Position numbers and translations under genes: made by a program. 64,000 nt of DNA from an uncultured SAR86 cluster bacterium (GTDB lineage: Bacteria > Pseudomonadota > Gammaproteobacteria > Magnimaribacterales > D2472): NCBI GenBank assembly GCA_902557965.1, contig CACECK010000003.1, positions 62,001 to 126,000 of the forward strand, read 5' to 3'. The notes under the pieces are model-generated. The model did not search any database. It saw only the letters and a program-made list of their open reading frames with translations, and was not told the DNA's origin. Shown here in pieces: positions 37,326 through 44,968 of the stretch; positions within the stretch are counted from its first letter, which is position 1; each line of letters begins with the position of its first letter.

Positions 37326-38105
37326 ATGAAACATATTCTACTATTAATACTTATCTATTCTAATAGTATATTTGCTTTAGATGTTGAAATTACTGGCCTA
37401 AAAAATAAAATTCCAGAGAGACTACTATATATAGGTAATAGCTATTTATATTATAACGATAGTCTTCACAATCACGTAAGACGAATGCTTGATGAGGTAT
37501 ACGCTACTGAGATCGATACATCAAATTATAAGTCAGTTACTATAAGTGGTTCCCGGTCATGGCACCATAATATAGATCACTCACTTGATCATAAAAACCT
37601 TGGTGTTGATGAGCCATTTCAGCTTGTTATATTTCAAGGTGGTAGTGGGGAAACCAATACAGAAAAAGAGAGAAATATCTTTGCTCAAGAAATAGAAAAA
37701 ATCGTAAAAAAAATCAAAGACTCTGGTGCTGAGGCAGCTTTATATATGATTCATGCATACGTAGAGCCACATGAAGATACAAACCCACAGATGATCAATA
37801 ACATAAAACAAATGTATATAGATGCTGGAAATAAAAACGATGCGCTCGTTATTCCAGTTGGGATAGCGTTTGAAAAAGCTTACAAAGCTCAAAAAAATAT
37901 TCAACTTCATAAGCATTATGATGGTACTCATCCGAATATCTTAGGCACATACCTTGCTTCATGTGTAGTATTTGCAAGTATTACTCATCTCTCTCCGTTA
38001 AATATTCAATATTCTTATTACGACAAGATTAGTAAAGAAGATAAAGAATTTTTACAGAATATAGCTAAAGAAACCGTAGAGGATTTCTACAATATAGATT
38101 TATAA
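37326..38105 (+). CDS. exported SGNH/GDSL-like hydrolase
   Basis: 259 aa with signal peptide MKHILLLILIYSNSIFA. Block I reads RLLYIGNSYLYYNDSL, in which Ser of GNS would be the nucleophile. LVIFQGGSGE could be block II/III, and the late DGTHPNILG carries the Asp/His of block V. This suggests an esterase or acyl hydrolase in the periplasm. The substrate is unknown. The stop codon overlaps the convergent alternative oxidase gene by 6 nt (TTATAA). Confidence 0.75.
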   Translation: MKHILLLILIYSNSIFALDVEITGLKNKIPERLLYIGNSYLYYNDSLHNHVRRMLDEVYATEIDTSNYKSVTISGSRSWHHNIDHSLDHKNLGVDEPFQLVIFQGGSGETNTEKERNIFAQEIEKIVKKIKDSGAEAALYMIHAYVEPHEDTNPQMINNIKQMYIDAGNKNDALVIPVGIAFEKAYKAQKNIQLHKHYDGTHPNILGTYLASCVVFASITHLSPLNIQYSYYDKISKEDKEFLQNIAKETVEDFYNIDL

Positions 38106-38705
38106 TTTATCAGCGTAATTATGATTGATTTCGCTGTGATGTTCTTCATCAGCTCTAACACATCTTATAAGATCACTTAATTTAGAATCTGATCCAAGTT
38201 TATAATAATTTATAGCTAACTTTGGAGCTGGGATATTTTTAACCTTTCCATCTTCAACTAATTTAAGATACTCTGTGTAACTTTTTACTGCCTCATCTTC
38301 AAAATATCCAATCATTCTATGAGCTGTTCTAGTAAAAAAAATGTACATGAATAAATAGAAGAGACCAAAAACAATTTGTGCAGAAAGAACAATAAGTCTT
38401 TCAAAAAAATTAGGCTTAGCGATTTCAATAAAAAACATTAAGTGCATTCTTTCGTTTTCAGCTTCAGCTAACATTTCTCTTATTTGTTCGCCGTATCCTG
38501 CTTTCATAGCTCTAAGGCTTTTGAAATGCATCCATACACCAGCAACCATACCTGGTACACCGGCAACAGTTTCCAGGACAACTGCTCTGTGACCATATCT
38601 TTTTGCAAAAAAAGTATCAGCAGTAAATTTAAAAAACATTGTCATAGAAAGAGCAAAAGCATCGGATATGTTTTCTTTATTAACTTTATCTAAAATTTGC
38701 ATCAT
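38100..38705 (-). CDS. aox: alternative oxidase (cyanide-insensitive ubiquinol oxidase)
   Basis: 201 aa diiron membrane protein. The carboxylate/His ligands are all visible: the LET motif (AVVLETVAGVPGMVAG), NERMHLMFF, FEDEAVKSY and RADEEHHSEINH. Two hydrophobic helices (around LETVAGVPGMVAGVWMHF and IVLSAQIVFGLFYLFMYIFF) form the monotopic dimer surface. It oxidises ubiquinol with O2 without pumping protons. It is known from plants, fungi and some marine bacteria. It is compact and lacks the N-terminal extension of eukaryotic AOX. No electron-transport genes are adjacent. The upstream region is extremely AT-rich with no clear ribosome site. Confidence 0.92.
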   Translation of the reverse strand: MMQILDKVNKENISDAFALSMTMFFKFTADTFFAKRYGHRAVVLETVAGVPGMVAGVWMHFKSLRAMKAGYGEQIREMLAEAENERMHLMFFIEIAKPNFFERLIVLSAQIVFGLFYLFMYIFFTRTAHRMIGYFEDEAVKSYTEYLKLVEDGKVKNIPAPKLAINYYKLGSDSKLSDLIRCVRADEEHHSEINHNYADKL

Positions 38706-38790
38706 TAATATATAAATAATTTATATGTTATATTATATATATTATTAATAATATGTAAACTCATACATAGATAATTAAATAAGGTGCTAT

Positions 38791-38796
38791 TAAAAT
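38791..38796 (+). promoter_or_regulatory. putative -10 element of the PhzF gene (near-leaderless)
   Basis: TAAAAT ends 7 nt before the ATG at 38804. No Shine-Dalgarno at a usable distance. The region is very AT-rich, so chance matches are likely. Confidence 0.3.
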
Positions 38797-38803
38797 AATT
38801 AAT

Positions 38804-39586
38804 ATGAAATTAGATGTTTTTTTTGTAGATGCTTTTTCCAGTGAATTGTTTTCCGGTAATCCGGCTGCAGTAATATTTTCTGACTTAAATGATGATGTTT
38901 TAATGCAAAAAATTGCAGCAGAAAATAATTTATCTGAAACAGCGTTTATTAATATAGAAAGTGATGTAAATCACATTAGATGGTTTTCTCCAACAACTGA
39001 AGTTAATTTATGTGGCCATGCAACATTAGCTTCAGCATTTATCTATTTTAATTATATAGATACTTCTAAAACTGAGATCTCATTTCAATCTGCAAGTGGC
39101 GTTCTAAAAGTTACAAATGCATTAGACAAATACGAACTTGACTTTCCTAAAGATAATTTCAAACAAGTAGATCAAATACAGGCTGTGTTTGCTGCAACTG
39201 GATTAAAGCCAATAGAAACATATATTGGTGATATAAACATGCTTGCTATCTATGAAAATGAGGAACAGATAAAAGCTATTGAACCTGACTTTGAAAATCT
39301 TGCCAAGTTAGAAGGTCAAGGATTAATAATATCTTCTCCGAGCGATGACTTTGATTTTGTTTCCAGATATTTTTGTCCTAAATATGGGATCAATGAAGAT
39401 CCTGTTACAGGATCAGCTCATACAACTTTGATTCCATATTGGTCTAACAAATTAAATAAAACAATACTGCATGCCAAACAAGTTTCTTCAAGAGGAGGAG
39501 AGCTTTTTTGTAAAAATAAAGAACAAAGAGTCCTTATTGCTGGTGATGCAAAACTTTATATGAAGGGAGAATTAAAGATTAATTAA
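38804..39586 (+). CDS. PhzF-family isomerase/epimerase-like protein
   Basis: 260 aa with the two-domain PhzF fold pattern: DVFFVDAFSSELFSGNPAAVIF, then ENNLSETAFI with the conserved Glu, GHATLASAFIYF, and DPVTGSAHTTLIPYW near the C terminus. Family members isomerise small metabolites (DHHA in phenazine synthesis); most, like this one outside a phenazine cluster, have unknown substrates. It shares the stop tetranucleotide TTAA with the convergent oxidoreductase. Confidence 0.88.
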   Translation: MKLDVFFVDAFSSELFSGNPAAVIFSDLNDDVLMQKIAAENNLSETAFINIESDVNHIRWFSPTTEVNLCGHATLASAFIYFNYIDTSKTEISFQSASGVLKVTNALDKYELDFPKDNFKQVDQIQAVFAATGLKPIETYIGDINMLAIYENEEQIKAIEPDFENLAKLEGQGLIISSPSDDFDFVSRYFCPKYGINEDPVTGSAHTTLIPYWSNKLNKTILHAKQVSSRGGELFCKNKEQRVLIAGDAKLYMKGELKIN

Positions 39587-40596
39587 ATCTTAATAATTTG
39601 TTTTCCAAAATTTTTACCAGTTAAAACATCTCTAAGTGCCTGAGGTGCATTTTCAAACCCCTCAGTGATGGTTTCTTTGTATTTTATTTTATTGCTTTCA
39701 ACATATCCGGAAAGTATTTCTGTAGCTTTATCCCATTCATGCATCCATTCTGTTACTACAAAGAATCTGTGTTCTGGTTTTTTATCTAATTGGCCAAGTA
39801 TTTTGAATGGTGTCTCAGCTTCGAGCATATCTGATTCATTATATTGTGAAATAAAACCACAAATTGGAACCCTTGCTCCTTCATTTAATATTGAAGATAC
39901 CGTTCTTGTTACAGCACCTCCAACATTTTCAAAGTAGATATCTATTCCATTCCCACAAGAAGTATTAAGGTCAGATTTAAAGGCCTCATTTTTATAATCT
40001 ATACAATCATGGAAACCTAACTCTTCTTTTACAAAAGCACATTTATCCGGTCCTCCTGCTATACCAACAACATGACAATCTTTCATTAAGGCCAGTTGGC
40101 CAACAACTGAGCCAACTGCTCCAGAGGCAGCAGAAACAACCACCGTATCTCCTTGATTTGGTTTACCAACCTTATTAAATCCAAAGAATGCTGTTCTACC
40201 AGGCATACCAACCGCACCTAAATATGAGGATAAAGGTATCTTCGAGGACGGAACTTTATAAATAGACGGATCAGTATCTTTTGCTTTAATTATTGTCTGC
40301 CAACCATGGTGAATACAAACATTATCACCAACTTTATAAATGTTGGACTCGCTTTCTACTACAGTACCAACAGTTTCTCCTGTCATAGGCTCACCAATTT
40401 TTGCAGGAGCTGCATACGAAACTCCTTCATTCATTCGGCCTCTCATATAAGGGTCTACAGACAAGAATTTTACTTGAATAATTATTTCACCTTTTTTTAT
40501 TGTCTCCAGGGTATTGCTTTCAAGTTTCCAACAATCATCTTGAGGCATTCCTTGAGGTCGTTTATAAAGTAAAAACTTTTTATTTACATATTCCAT
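39583..40596 (-). CDS. NADP-dependent medium-chain oxidoreductase (PTGR / CurA-like, zinc-free)
   Basis: 337 aa. It begins MEYVNKKFLLYKRPQGMPQ, a typical start for the leukotriene B4 12-hydroxydehydrogenase/curcumin reductase group. Motifs are VDPYMRGRMNEG, TVVVSAASGAVGSVVGQLA (nucleotide binding) and DIYFENVGG. No catalytic zinc ligands are seen. It probably reduces alpha,beta-unsaturated ketones or aldehydes with NADPH. Its start lies 5 nt after the tdk stop on the same strand, suggesting co-transcription. Confidence 0.88.
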   Translation of the reverse strand: MEYVNKKFLLYKRPQGMPQDDCWKLESNTLETIKKGEIIIQVKFLSVDPYMRGRMNEGVSYAAPAKIGEPMTGETVGTVVESESNIYKVGDNVCIHHGWQTIIKAKDTDPSIYKVPSSKIPLSSYLGAVGMPGRTAFFGFNKVGKPNQGDTVVVSAASGAVGSVVGQLALMKDCHVVGIAGGPDKCAFVKEELGFHDCIDYKNEAFKSDLNTSCGNGIDIYFENVGGAVTRTVSSILNEGARVPICGFISQYNESDMLEAETPFKILGQLDKKPEHRFFVVTEWMHEWDKATEILSGYVESNKIKYKETITEGFENAPQALRDVLTGKNFGKQIIKI

Positions 40597-40601
40597 AATT
40601 T

Positions 40602-41183
40602 TTATATTAAATTCGTTAAATCTCTAAAATGTTTTCGACACACAGTTTTGTAAATATCATTGCCGCCTACTAAAATTTTTTCGCCTTCTAAAATTACTTC
40701 TCCATCATCACCAATTCTAACAACCATGGTTGCTTTTTTATCACATTCGCTACAAATTGTTTTTAGCTCATTTAGATTATCAGCGATAGCAAGCAATTCG
40801 GAACTACCTGTAAACAATTTTCCTTGAAAATCAGTTCTTATCCCATAACACATGACAGGAACATTTAACTCGTCAGCAATTTTACCTAATTGGTGTATCT
40901 GATCTCTTTCAAGAAATTGCACTTCGTCCACAAATAAACAATTAATAGAATGATCATTAAGATCTTTCATATATTCAAAAAAATTAAACTGTTCGTCTAC
41001 CGAAATGGCTTCAGCCTCTAAACCTATTCTTGAAACAATTTTATTATTTGATTTTTTAGCAATTGCTGCAGGTATAAACAATATTGTTTTCAAATCACTT
41101 TCTAAATAATTATGATTTGATTGAAGGAGGGCAGTCGATTTTCCTGCATTCATTGTTGAGTAAAAAAAATGAAGTTTTGCCAT
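40602..41183 (-). CDS. tdk: thymidine kinase
   Basis: 193 aa from the ATG at 41183 (MAKLHFFYSTMNAGKSTALL). The track's start three codons upstream (41192) lies inside the presumed -10. The P-loop is STMNAGKST, the Walker-B-like segment is LFVDEVQFLERDQI, and the zinc site is TICSECDKKA plus VCRKHF. It phosphorylates thymidine for DNA synthesis by salvage. It belongs to the type II (bacterial/human TK1) family. It is divergent from the Smr-like gene with overlapping promoters. Confidence 0.95.
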   Translation of the reverse strand: MAKLHFFYSTMNAGKSTALLQSNHNYLESDLKTILFIPAAIAKKSNNKIVSRIGLEAEAISVDEQFNFFEYMKDLNDHSINCLFVDEVQFLERDQIHQLGKIADELNVPVMCYGIRTDFQGKLFTGSSELLAIADNLNELKTICSECDKKATMVVRIGDDGEVILEGEKILVGGNDIYKTVCRKHFRDLTNLI

Positions 41184-41190
41184 ATAATTC

Positions 41191-41196
41191 ATTATA
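41191..41196 (-). promoter_or_regulatory. putative -10 element of tdk (near-leaderless)
   Basis: On the minus strand TATAAT ends 7 nt before the tdk ATG at 41183. The opposing -10 of the plus-strand Smr-like gene is only 10 bp away. Confidence 0.4.
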
Positions 41197-41205
41197 TATG
41201 GACTT

Positions 41206-41211
41206 TAGAAT
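41206..41211 (+). promoter_or_regulatory. putative -10 element of the Smr-like gene (leaderless)
   Basis: TAGAAT ends 6 nt before the ATG at 41218, with no Shine-Dalgarno. Confidence 0.35.
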
Positions 41212-41217
41212 TTCTGA

Positions 41218-41451
41218 ATGAATGTTTTTTTAGAAAATGGTATTACCTGTTTGGATTTACATGGTGAAAGGCATCATGATGTTCCAGATATAAGCATTGA
41301 TTTTGTATACAGGCATCAAGCTCTGCTCCCTCTATTAATAATATGTGGCAATAGTCAGCGAATGATTTCCTTAGTTGAAGATAAACTAAAATCAAATTCA
41401 ATAGGGTTCTCGTCTCCAAGATTTGGTATCATACGAGTTGAAAAAATATAG
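41218..41451 (+). CDS. small protein with Smr-like (LDLHG) domain
   Basis: 77 aa. [17 protein letters not shown] carries the LDLHG box that opens Smr domains, which act as nucleases in MutS2 and some RNA-cleaving proteins. The second Smr motif (TGxG-type glycine loop) is replaced by [17 protein letters not shown]. It is thus a minimal or altered version, and nuclease activity is uncertain. Located between divergent tdk and downstream gcdH, whose ATG follows 4 nt after its stop. Confidence 0.6.
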   Translation: MNVFLENGITCLDLHGERHHDVPDISIDFVYRHQALLPLLIICGNSQRMISLVEDKLKSNSIGFSSPRFGIIRVEKI

Positions 41452-41455
41452 CGAT

Positions 41456-42613
41456 ATGGAATTACAAGATATTTTACATTTTGATGATCAGCTTACTGAA
41501 GAGGAATTAATAATACATCGTTCTGCAAAAGAATATTGTAAAAAAGAACTCTTGCCTAGAATTGTAGATGCAAATCGGAATGAAACGTTTGACAAAGGCA
41601 TATACAAAGAAATGGGTAGTCTTGGTTTTTTAGGAGCTCCAATTAAAGGATATGGCTGTGCTGGAACTAATTATGTTTCCTATGGCTTGATCGCAAGAGA
41701 AATAGAAAGGGTGGATTCTAGCTATCGATCTGCTTTTAGCGTTCAAACTTCATTGGCCATGCATGCTATATATGAATTCGGCTCTGATGAACAAAAAGAT
41801 TTTTATTTACCAGATATGGCTAAAGGCGAAAAGCTTGGCTGTTTTGGTTTAACTGAAGCTGATGCTGGATCTGATCCAGGATCTATGAAGACTAAGGCAA
41901 TTGAAAAAGATGATGGCTATGTTTTAAATGGATCAAAAAATTGGATTACAAATTCACCTATTGCAGATGTATTAATTATTTGGGCTAAAGATGAACAAGA
42001 AATTCTAAGAGGTTTTATTGTAGATCGAGACTCAAAGGGATTATCTACACCTAAAATTGATGGTAAGTTTGCATTAAGAGCATCAACTACAGGCCAAATA
42101 TTCTTAGAAGATGTTTTTGTACCAAAAGATAAGATGCTGCCAAAAGTTCAAAGTTTCCGAGGACCATTTTCATGCTTAAATATGGCAAGATATGGAATTG
42201 CTTGGGGAGCCATGGGTGCAGCTGAATTTTGTTGGGAAGCAAGTTTAAATTATTCTTTAGATAGAATTCAATTTGGTAAACCTCTTGCAGCAAAACAGTT
42301 GGTACAAAAGAAATTGGCTGATATGCAAACTGAAATCACACTTGGTTTGCAATCAGTACTTCGTCTTGGAAGATTGATTGATGATAAAAAGATGAAACCT
42401 GAGATGATATCTCTTCTTAAAAGAAATAATTGTCAAAAGGCTTTAGATATTGCCAGGGTTGCAAGAGATATACATGGAGGTAATGGAATATCTGATGAAT
42501 ATCATGTTATTCGTCATTGCATGAATCTCGAAGCAGTTAATACCTATGAAGGAACTTCAGACATTCATGGTTTGATACTAGGTAAATCCCAGACAAACCA
42601 TGAATCGTTTTAA
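41456..42613 (+). CDS. gcdH: acyl-CoA dehydrogenase, probable glutaryl-CoA dehydrogenase
   Basis: 385 aa from the ATG at 41456 ([17 protein letters not shown]); the track start adds residues from the preceding gene. FAD-enzyme motifs are [17 protein letters not shown] and [19 protein letters not shown], and the catalytic Glu lies in [15 protein letters not shown], the form found in glutaryl-CoA dehydrogenases. It would convert glutaryl-CoA to crotonyl-CoA in lysine/tryptophan degradation. Possible alternative: another short-chain acyl-CoA dehydrogenase. It abuts the convergent S9 peptidase gene with a 1-nt gap. Confidence 0.9.
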   Translation: MELQDILHFDDQLTEEELIIHRSAKEYCKKELLPRIVDANRNETFDKGIYKEMGSLGFLGAPIKGYGCAGTNYVSYGLIAREIERVDSSYRSAFSVQTSLAMHAIYEFGSDEQKDFYLPDMAKGEKLGCFGLTEADAGSDPGSMKTKAIEKDDGYVLNGSKNWITNSPIADVLIIWAKDEQEILRGFIVDRDSKGLSTPKIDGKFALRASTTGQIFLEDVFVPKDKMLPKVQSFRGPFSCLNMARYGIAWGAMGAAEFCWEASLNYSLDRIQFGKPLAAKQLVQKKLADMQTEITLGLQSVLRLGRLIDDKKMKPEMISLLKRNNCQKALDIARVARDIHGGNGISDEYHVIRHCMNLEAVNTYEGTSDIHGLILGKSQTNHESF

Positions 42614-42614
42614 T

Positions 42615-44681
42615 TTAATTTTCTAAATATTTTTCCAAGAACTCTTCTTGAATATCAAAATACTCTAAAGTTGCTAGTTCACCTCTGCATTTTACACAGT
42701 GGCCTTCATAAGCTTGGAACATAGACATATAAGTTTTACCTTCACGTTCAAGTTTATTTATAAGTTCTCTAGCATGTTCCGGAGGTACAGTTCTGTCATT
42801 AGTTCCCTGAAGGACTAATACAGGAGCTTTAATATTTTTAACATATAGACTAGGAGAGGTCTCGTCAGCATATTTTTTACCTTCTGCGTCTGATAGATTA
42901 CCCCATTCAAGTTTAGCTTCATCTTCCCAGCTATTAAAAACACTTGATTTAGTTGAAAAGTTTTCCAACAACATTTTTTGATTAACAACACCAACTGAGT
43001 TAATACCACATCTGTATAGGTCTGGTGTGAATGTTAGTCCTGCCATAGTTGCATAACCGCCATAACTTGCGCCTGCAATACAAACTCTATCTTTGTCTGC
43101 ATAACCATTTTCGACGGCCCATAAGACACCATCAGAAATATCATCTTGCATAGTTTTGCCCCACTGAGTATTGCCAAGCACATAATGATTAGTTCCTAAC
43201 CCTGTTGAGCCTCTAAAATCCATTTTTAAAACGTTGTAGCCTTTGTTGGCAAAAAATTGTGTCCACCAATCAAATCCAATTCTTTGTTTTGTGTTAGGAC
43301 CACCATGTGGTAGAACTATCATATAATTCTTATCAGTTTTTTTCTTTGTTAGTGTTAAATACGCTGGTATAACAAGACCATCCCTTGCTGTATATTTAAC
43401 AGGAATAGTTTCAGCCATTATTTTTCTGTCAATCCAAGGTGCATATGTATATAGCGGTATCAACTGTGACGCTTGTCTGTTGTAAAAATAATAATCGCCT
43501 GGATTAGAAGGACTTGATACTCTAATTACCATTTTATTCCTTTCTTTATCTCTTGTGACAACACTAACCCATTCGTTTGGAAATACCGCGTCTAATCCAT
43601 TGTAGATCTCTGCTATTTCATCATCAAAATAAATTTTTACTGGCTCTTGTGCTTCGTATGTAACATACAAAAGCTTTCTAGTGTCATAATCAACTCCAGC
43701 TCCACCTGATGCATTTCTACATGTACCAGTAAATCCTCCAACATCATAATTAGGATCTTGGTAAAGCTTGTCACTAAATTCTCTTGTTTCTGGATCGTAC
43801 AGATATAAAGCATTTGTATCGTTATATTCCTCTAATTCACCATTTGGTGAAAACTTTGAACCAGTTACTAGCCATCCTTTGTCAGTAGCAGCAAGAGGTG
43901 TGAAGGAGGGCTGCTGACATGTAAATCTTATGTGTTCAGACCATTCCTTTGAATCTTTATCATATGTATAAATAACTCTATCTAGACTTTCATCAACTAA
44001 AGTAGCAATAGGGTATCCTTCTTGATCTCTATATGTTCCATATACTCTGTCGCCTTTAGCATTTTTTGGAATAAAACCAATAGCCATAAGATTCTTTTTA
44101 CCTGTAAAAATATTCATCTTATAAAAATCACTTCTAAAAGCTCGTCTTTCATTTGACGAAACGATCACATGTTTTGGATCACTATCTAACCTATCTACAA
44201 CACTCATGCCAGTCCAACTTCCTTGACCACCTTTCATTTCCTGTTGACCAATGATTTTTCTTTTTGAACCATCTACATTTACTGCAATAGTAACTAATGC
44301 ATTCATGTTTCTGCCTTTTGCATTAGTCAAACCAGGTCGATATATAAATCTTTCATCTGACATCCATTGAAATCCATAAATACTTTTTTCGCCAATACCA
44401 TCACTAAAGACTCTTGACTGCATTGTCTCTAGATCTATGAAAGTTAGTGACTGGTAGGTCATTTCTTCTTCAACACCTTTAATTTTATCTTGTTCAATAT
44501 CACAAACATCTTCTCTTGGAGATCTTTGTATAGCTAAATATTTACCATTTGGTGAAATAGAAAAGGATGGAGTATCACCCCAGCATGACCAAACCTCATT
44601 GGGCAGCTCATACCACTCTTCAGAAGCTATATTGTTGATAGAAAATATTAATAGAAAAGAAATTATTAATTTTTTTGACAT
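42615..44681 (-). CDS. exported S9-family (prolyl oligopeptidase-type) peptidase
   Basis: 688 aa with signal peptide MSKKLIISFLLIFSINNIAS. The N-terminal ~400 residues form a beta-propeller-like region, followed by the alpha/beta-hydrolase domain. The nucleophile elbow is CIAGASYGGYATMAG, the acid lies in QGTNDRTVPPEHA and the His in AYEGHCVKC. HGGPNTKQRIGFDWWTQFFA is the oxyanion-side motif. It should trim short peptides in the periplasm. An AAAGG ribosome site lies 7 nt before the ATG. Divergent from TBDR 3, which may import its substrates. Confidence 0.9.
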   Translation of the reverse strand: MSKKLIISFLLIFSINNIASEEWYELPNEVWSCWGDTPSFSISPNGKYLAIQRSPREDVCDIEQDKIKGVEEEMTYQSLTFIDLETMQSRVFSDGIGEKSIYGFQWMSDERFIYRPGLTNAKGRNMNALVTIAVNVDGSKRKIIGQQEMKGGQGSWTGMSVVDRLDSDPKHVIVSSNERRAFRSDFYKMNIFTGKKNLMAIGFIPKNAKGDRVYGTYRDQEGYPIATLVDESLDRVIYTYDKDSKEWSEHIRFTCQQPSFTPLAATDKGWLVTGSKFSPNGELEEYNDTNALYLYDPETREFSDKLYQDPNYDVGGFTGTCRNASGGAGVDYDTRKLLYVTYEAQEPVKIYFDDEIAEIYNGLDAVFPNEWVSVVTRDKERNKMVIRVSSPSNPGDYYFYNRQASQLIPLYTYAPWIDRKIMAETIPVKYTARDGLVIPAYLTLTKKKTDKNYMIVLPHGGPNTKQRIGFDWWTQFFANKGYNVLKMDFRGSTGLGTNHYVLGNTQWGKTMQDDISDGVLWAVENGYADKDRVCIAGASYGGYATMAGLTFTPDLYRCGINSVGVVNQKMLLENFSTKSSVFNSWEDEAKLEWGNLSDAEGKKYADETSPSLYVKNIKAPVLVLQGTNDRTVPPEHARELINKLEREGKTYMSMFQAYEGHCVKCRGELATLEYFDIQEEFLEKYLEN

Positions 44682-44968
44682 GTTTTAACCTTTTGTTTGT
44701 GTATTTATGAATAAGTTATTTGTTTACATTTACTATGTAACCTATACATGATAGTTATTTAAATTAAATTAATCAAAGATATTTGTATAATAATTTTAGA
44801 TATTTTGCCAAATTAGTGCTTTTATTTAAACATAATATCCATACTTATAAATATTAAATATTTTAACTATAAACTTGATTTATATGAGCTTTTGGTTACT
44901 ATTTACACAGGATATTTAACATATTGTGCATATATCATTGAAATTGCGCATTTTTACGGGGAAAACTT
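44682..44968 (+). promoter_or_regulatory. divergent intergenic region with TBDR 3 promoter and direct repeats
   Basis: 287 nt between the S9 peptidase and TBDR 3. TTGATT (44875-44880), a 16-bp spacer and TACTAT (44897-44902) form a plausible plus-strand promoter. In the leader, ATTGTGCA (44923-44930) and ATTGCGCA (44943-44950) are near-identical direct repeats 20 bp apart, which is two helical turns; TGTGCA/TGCGCA could also pair as a weak RNA hairpin. A GGGGA ribosome site precedes the ATG. I see no ORF or RNA gene in the remaining AT-rich stretch. Confidence 0.4.
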
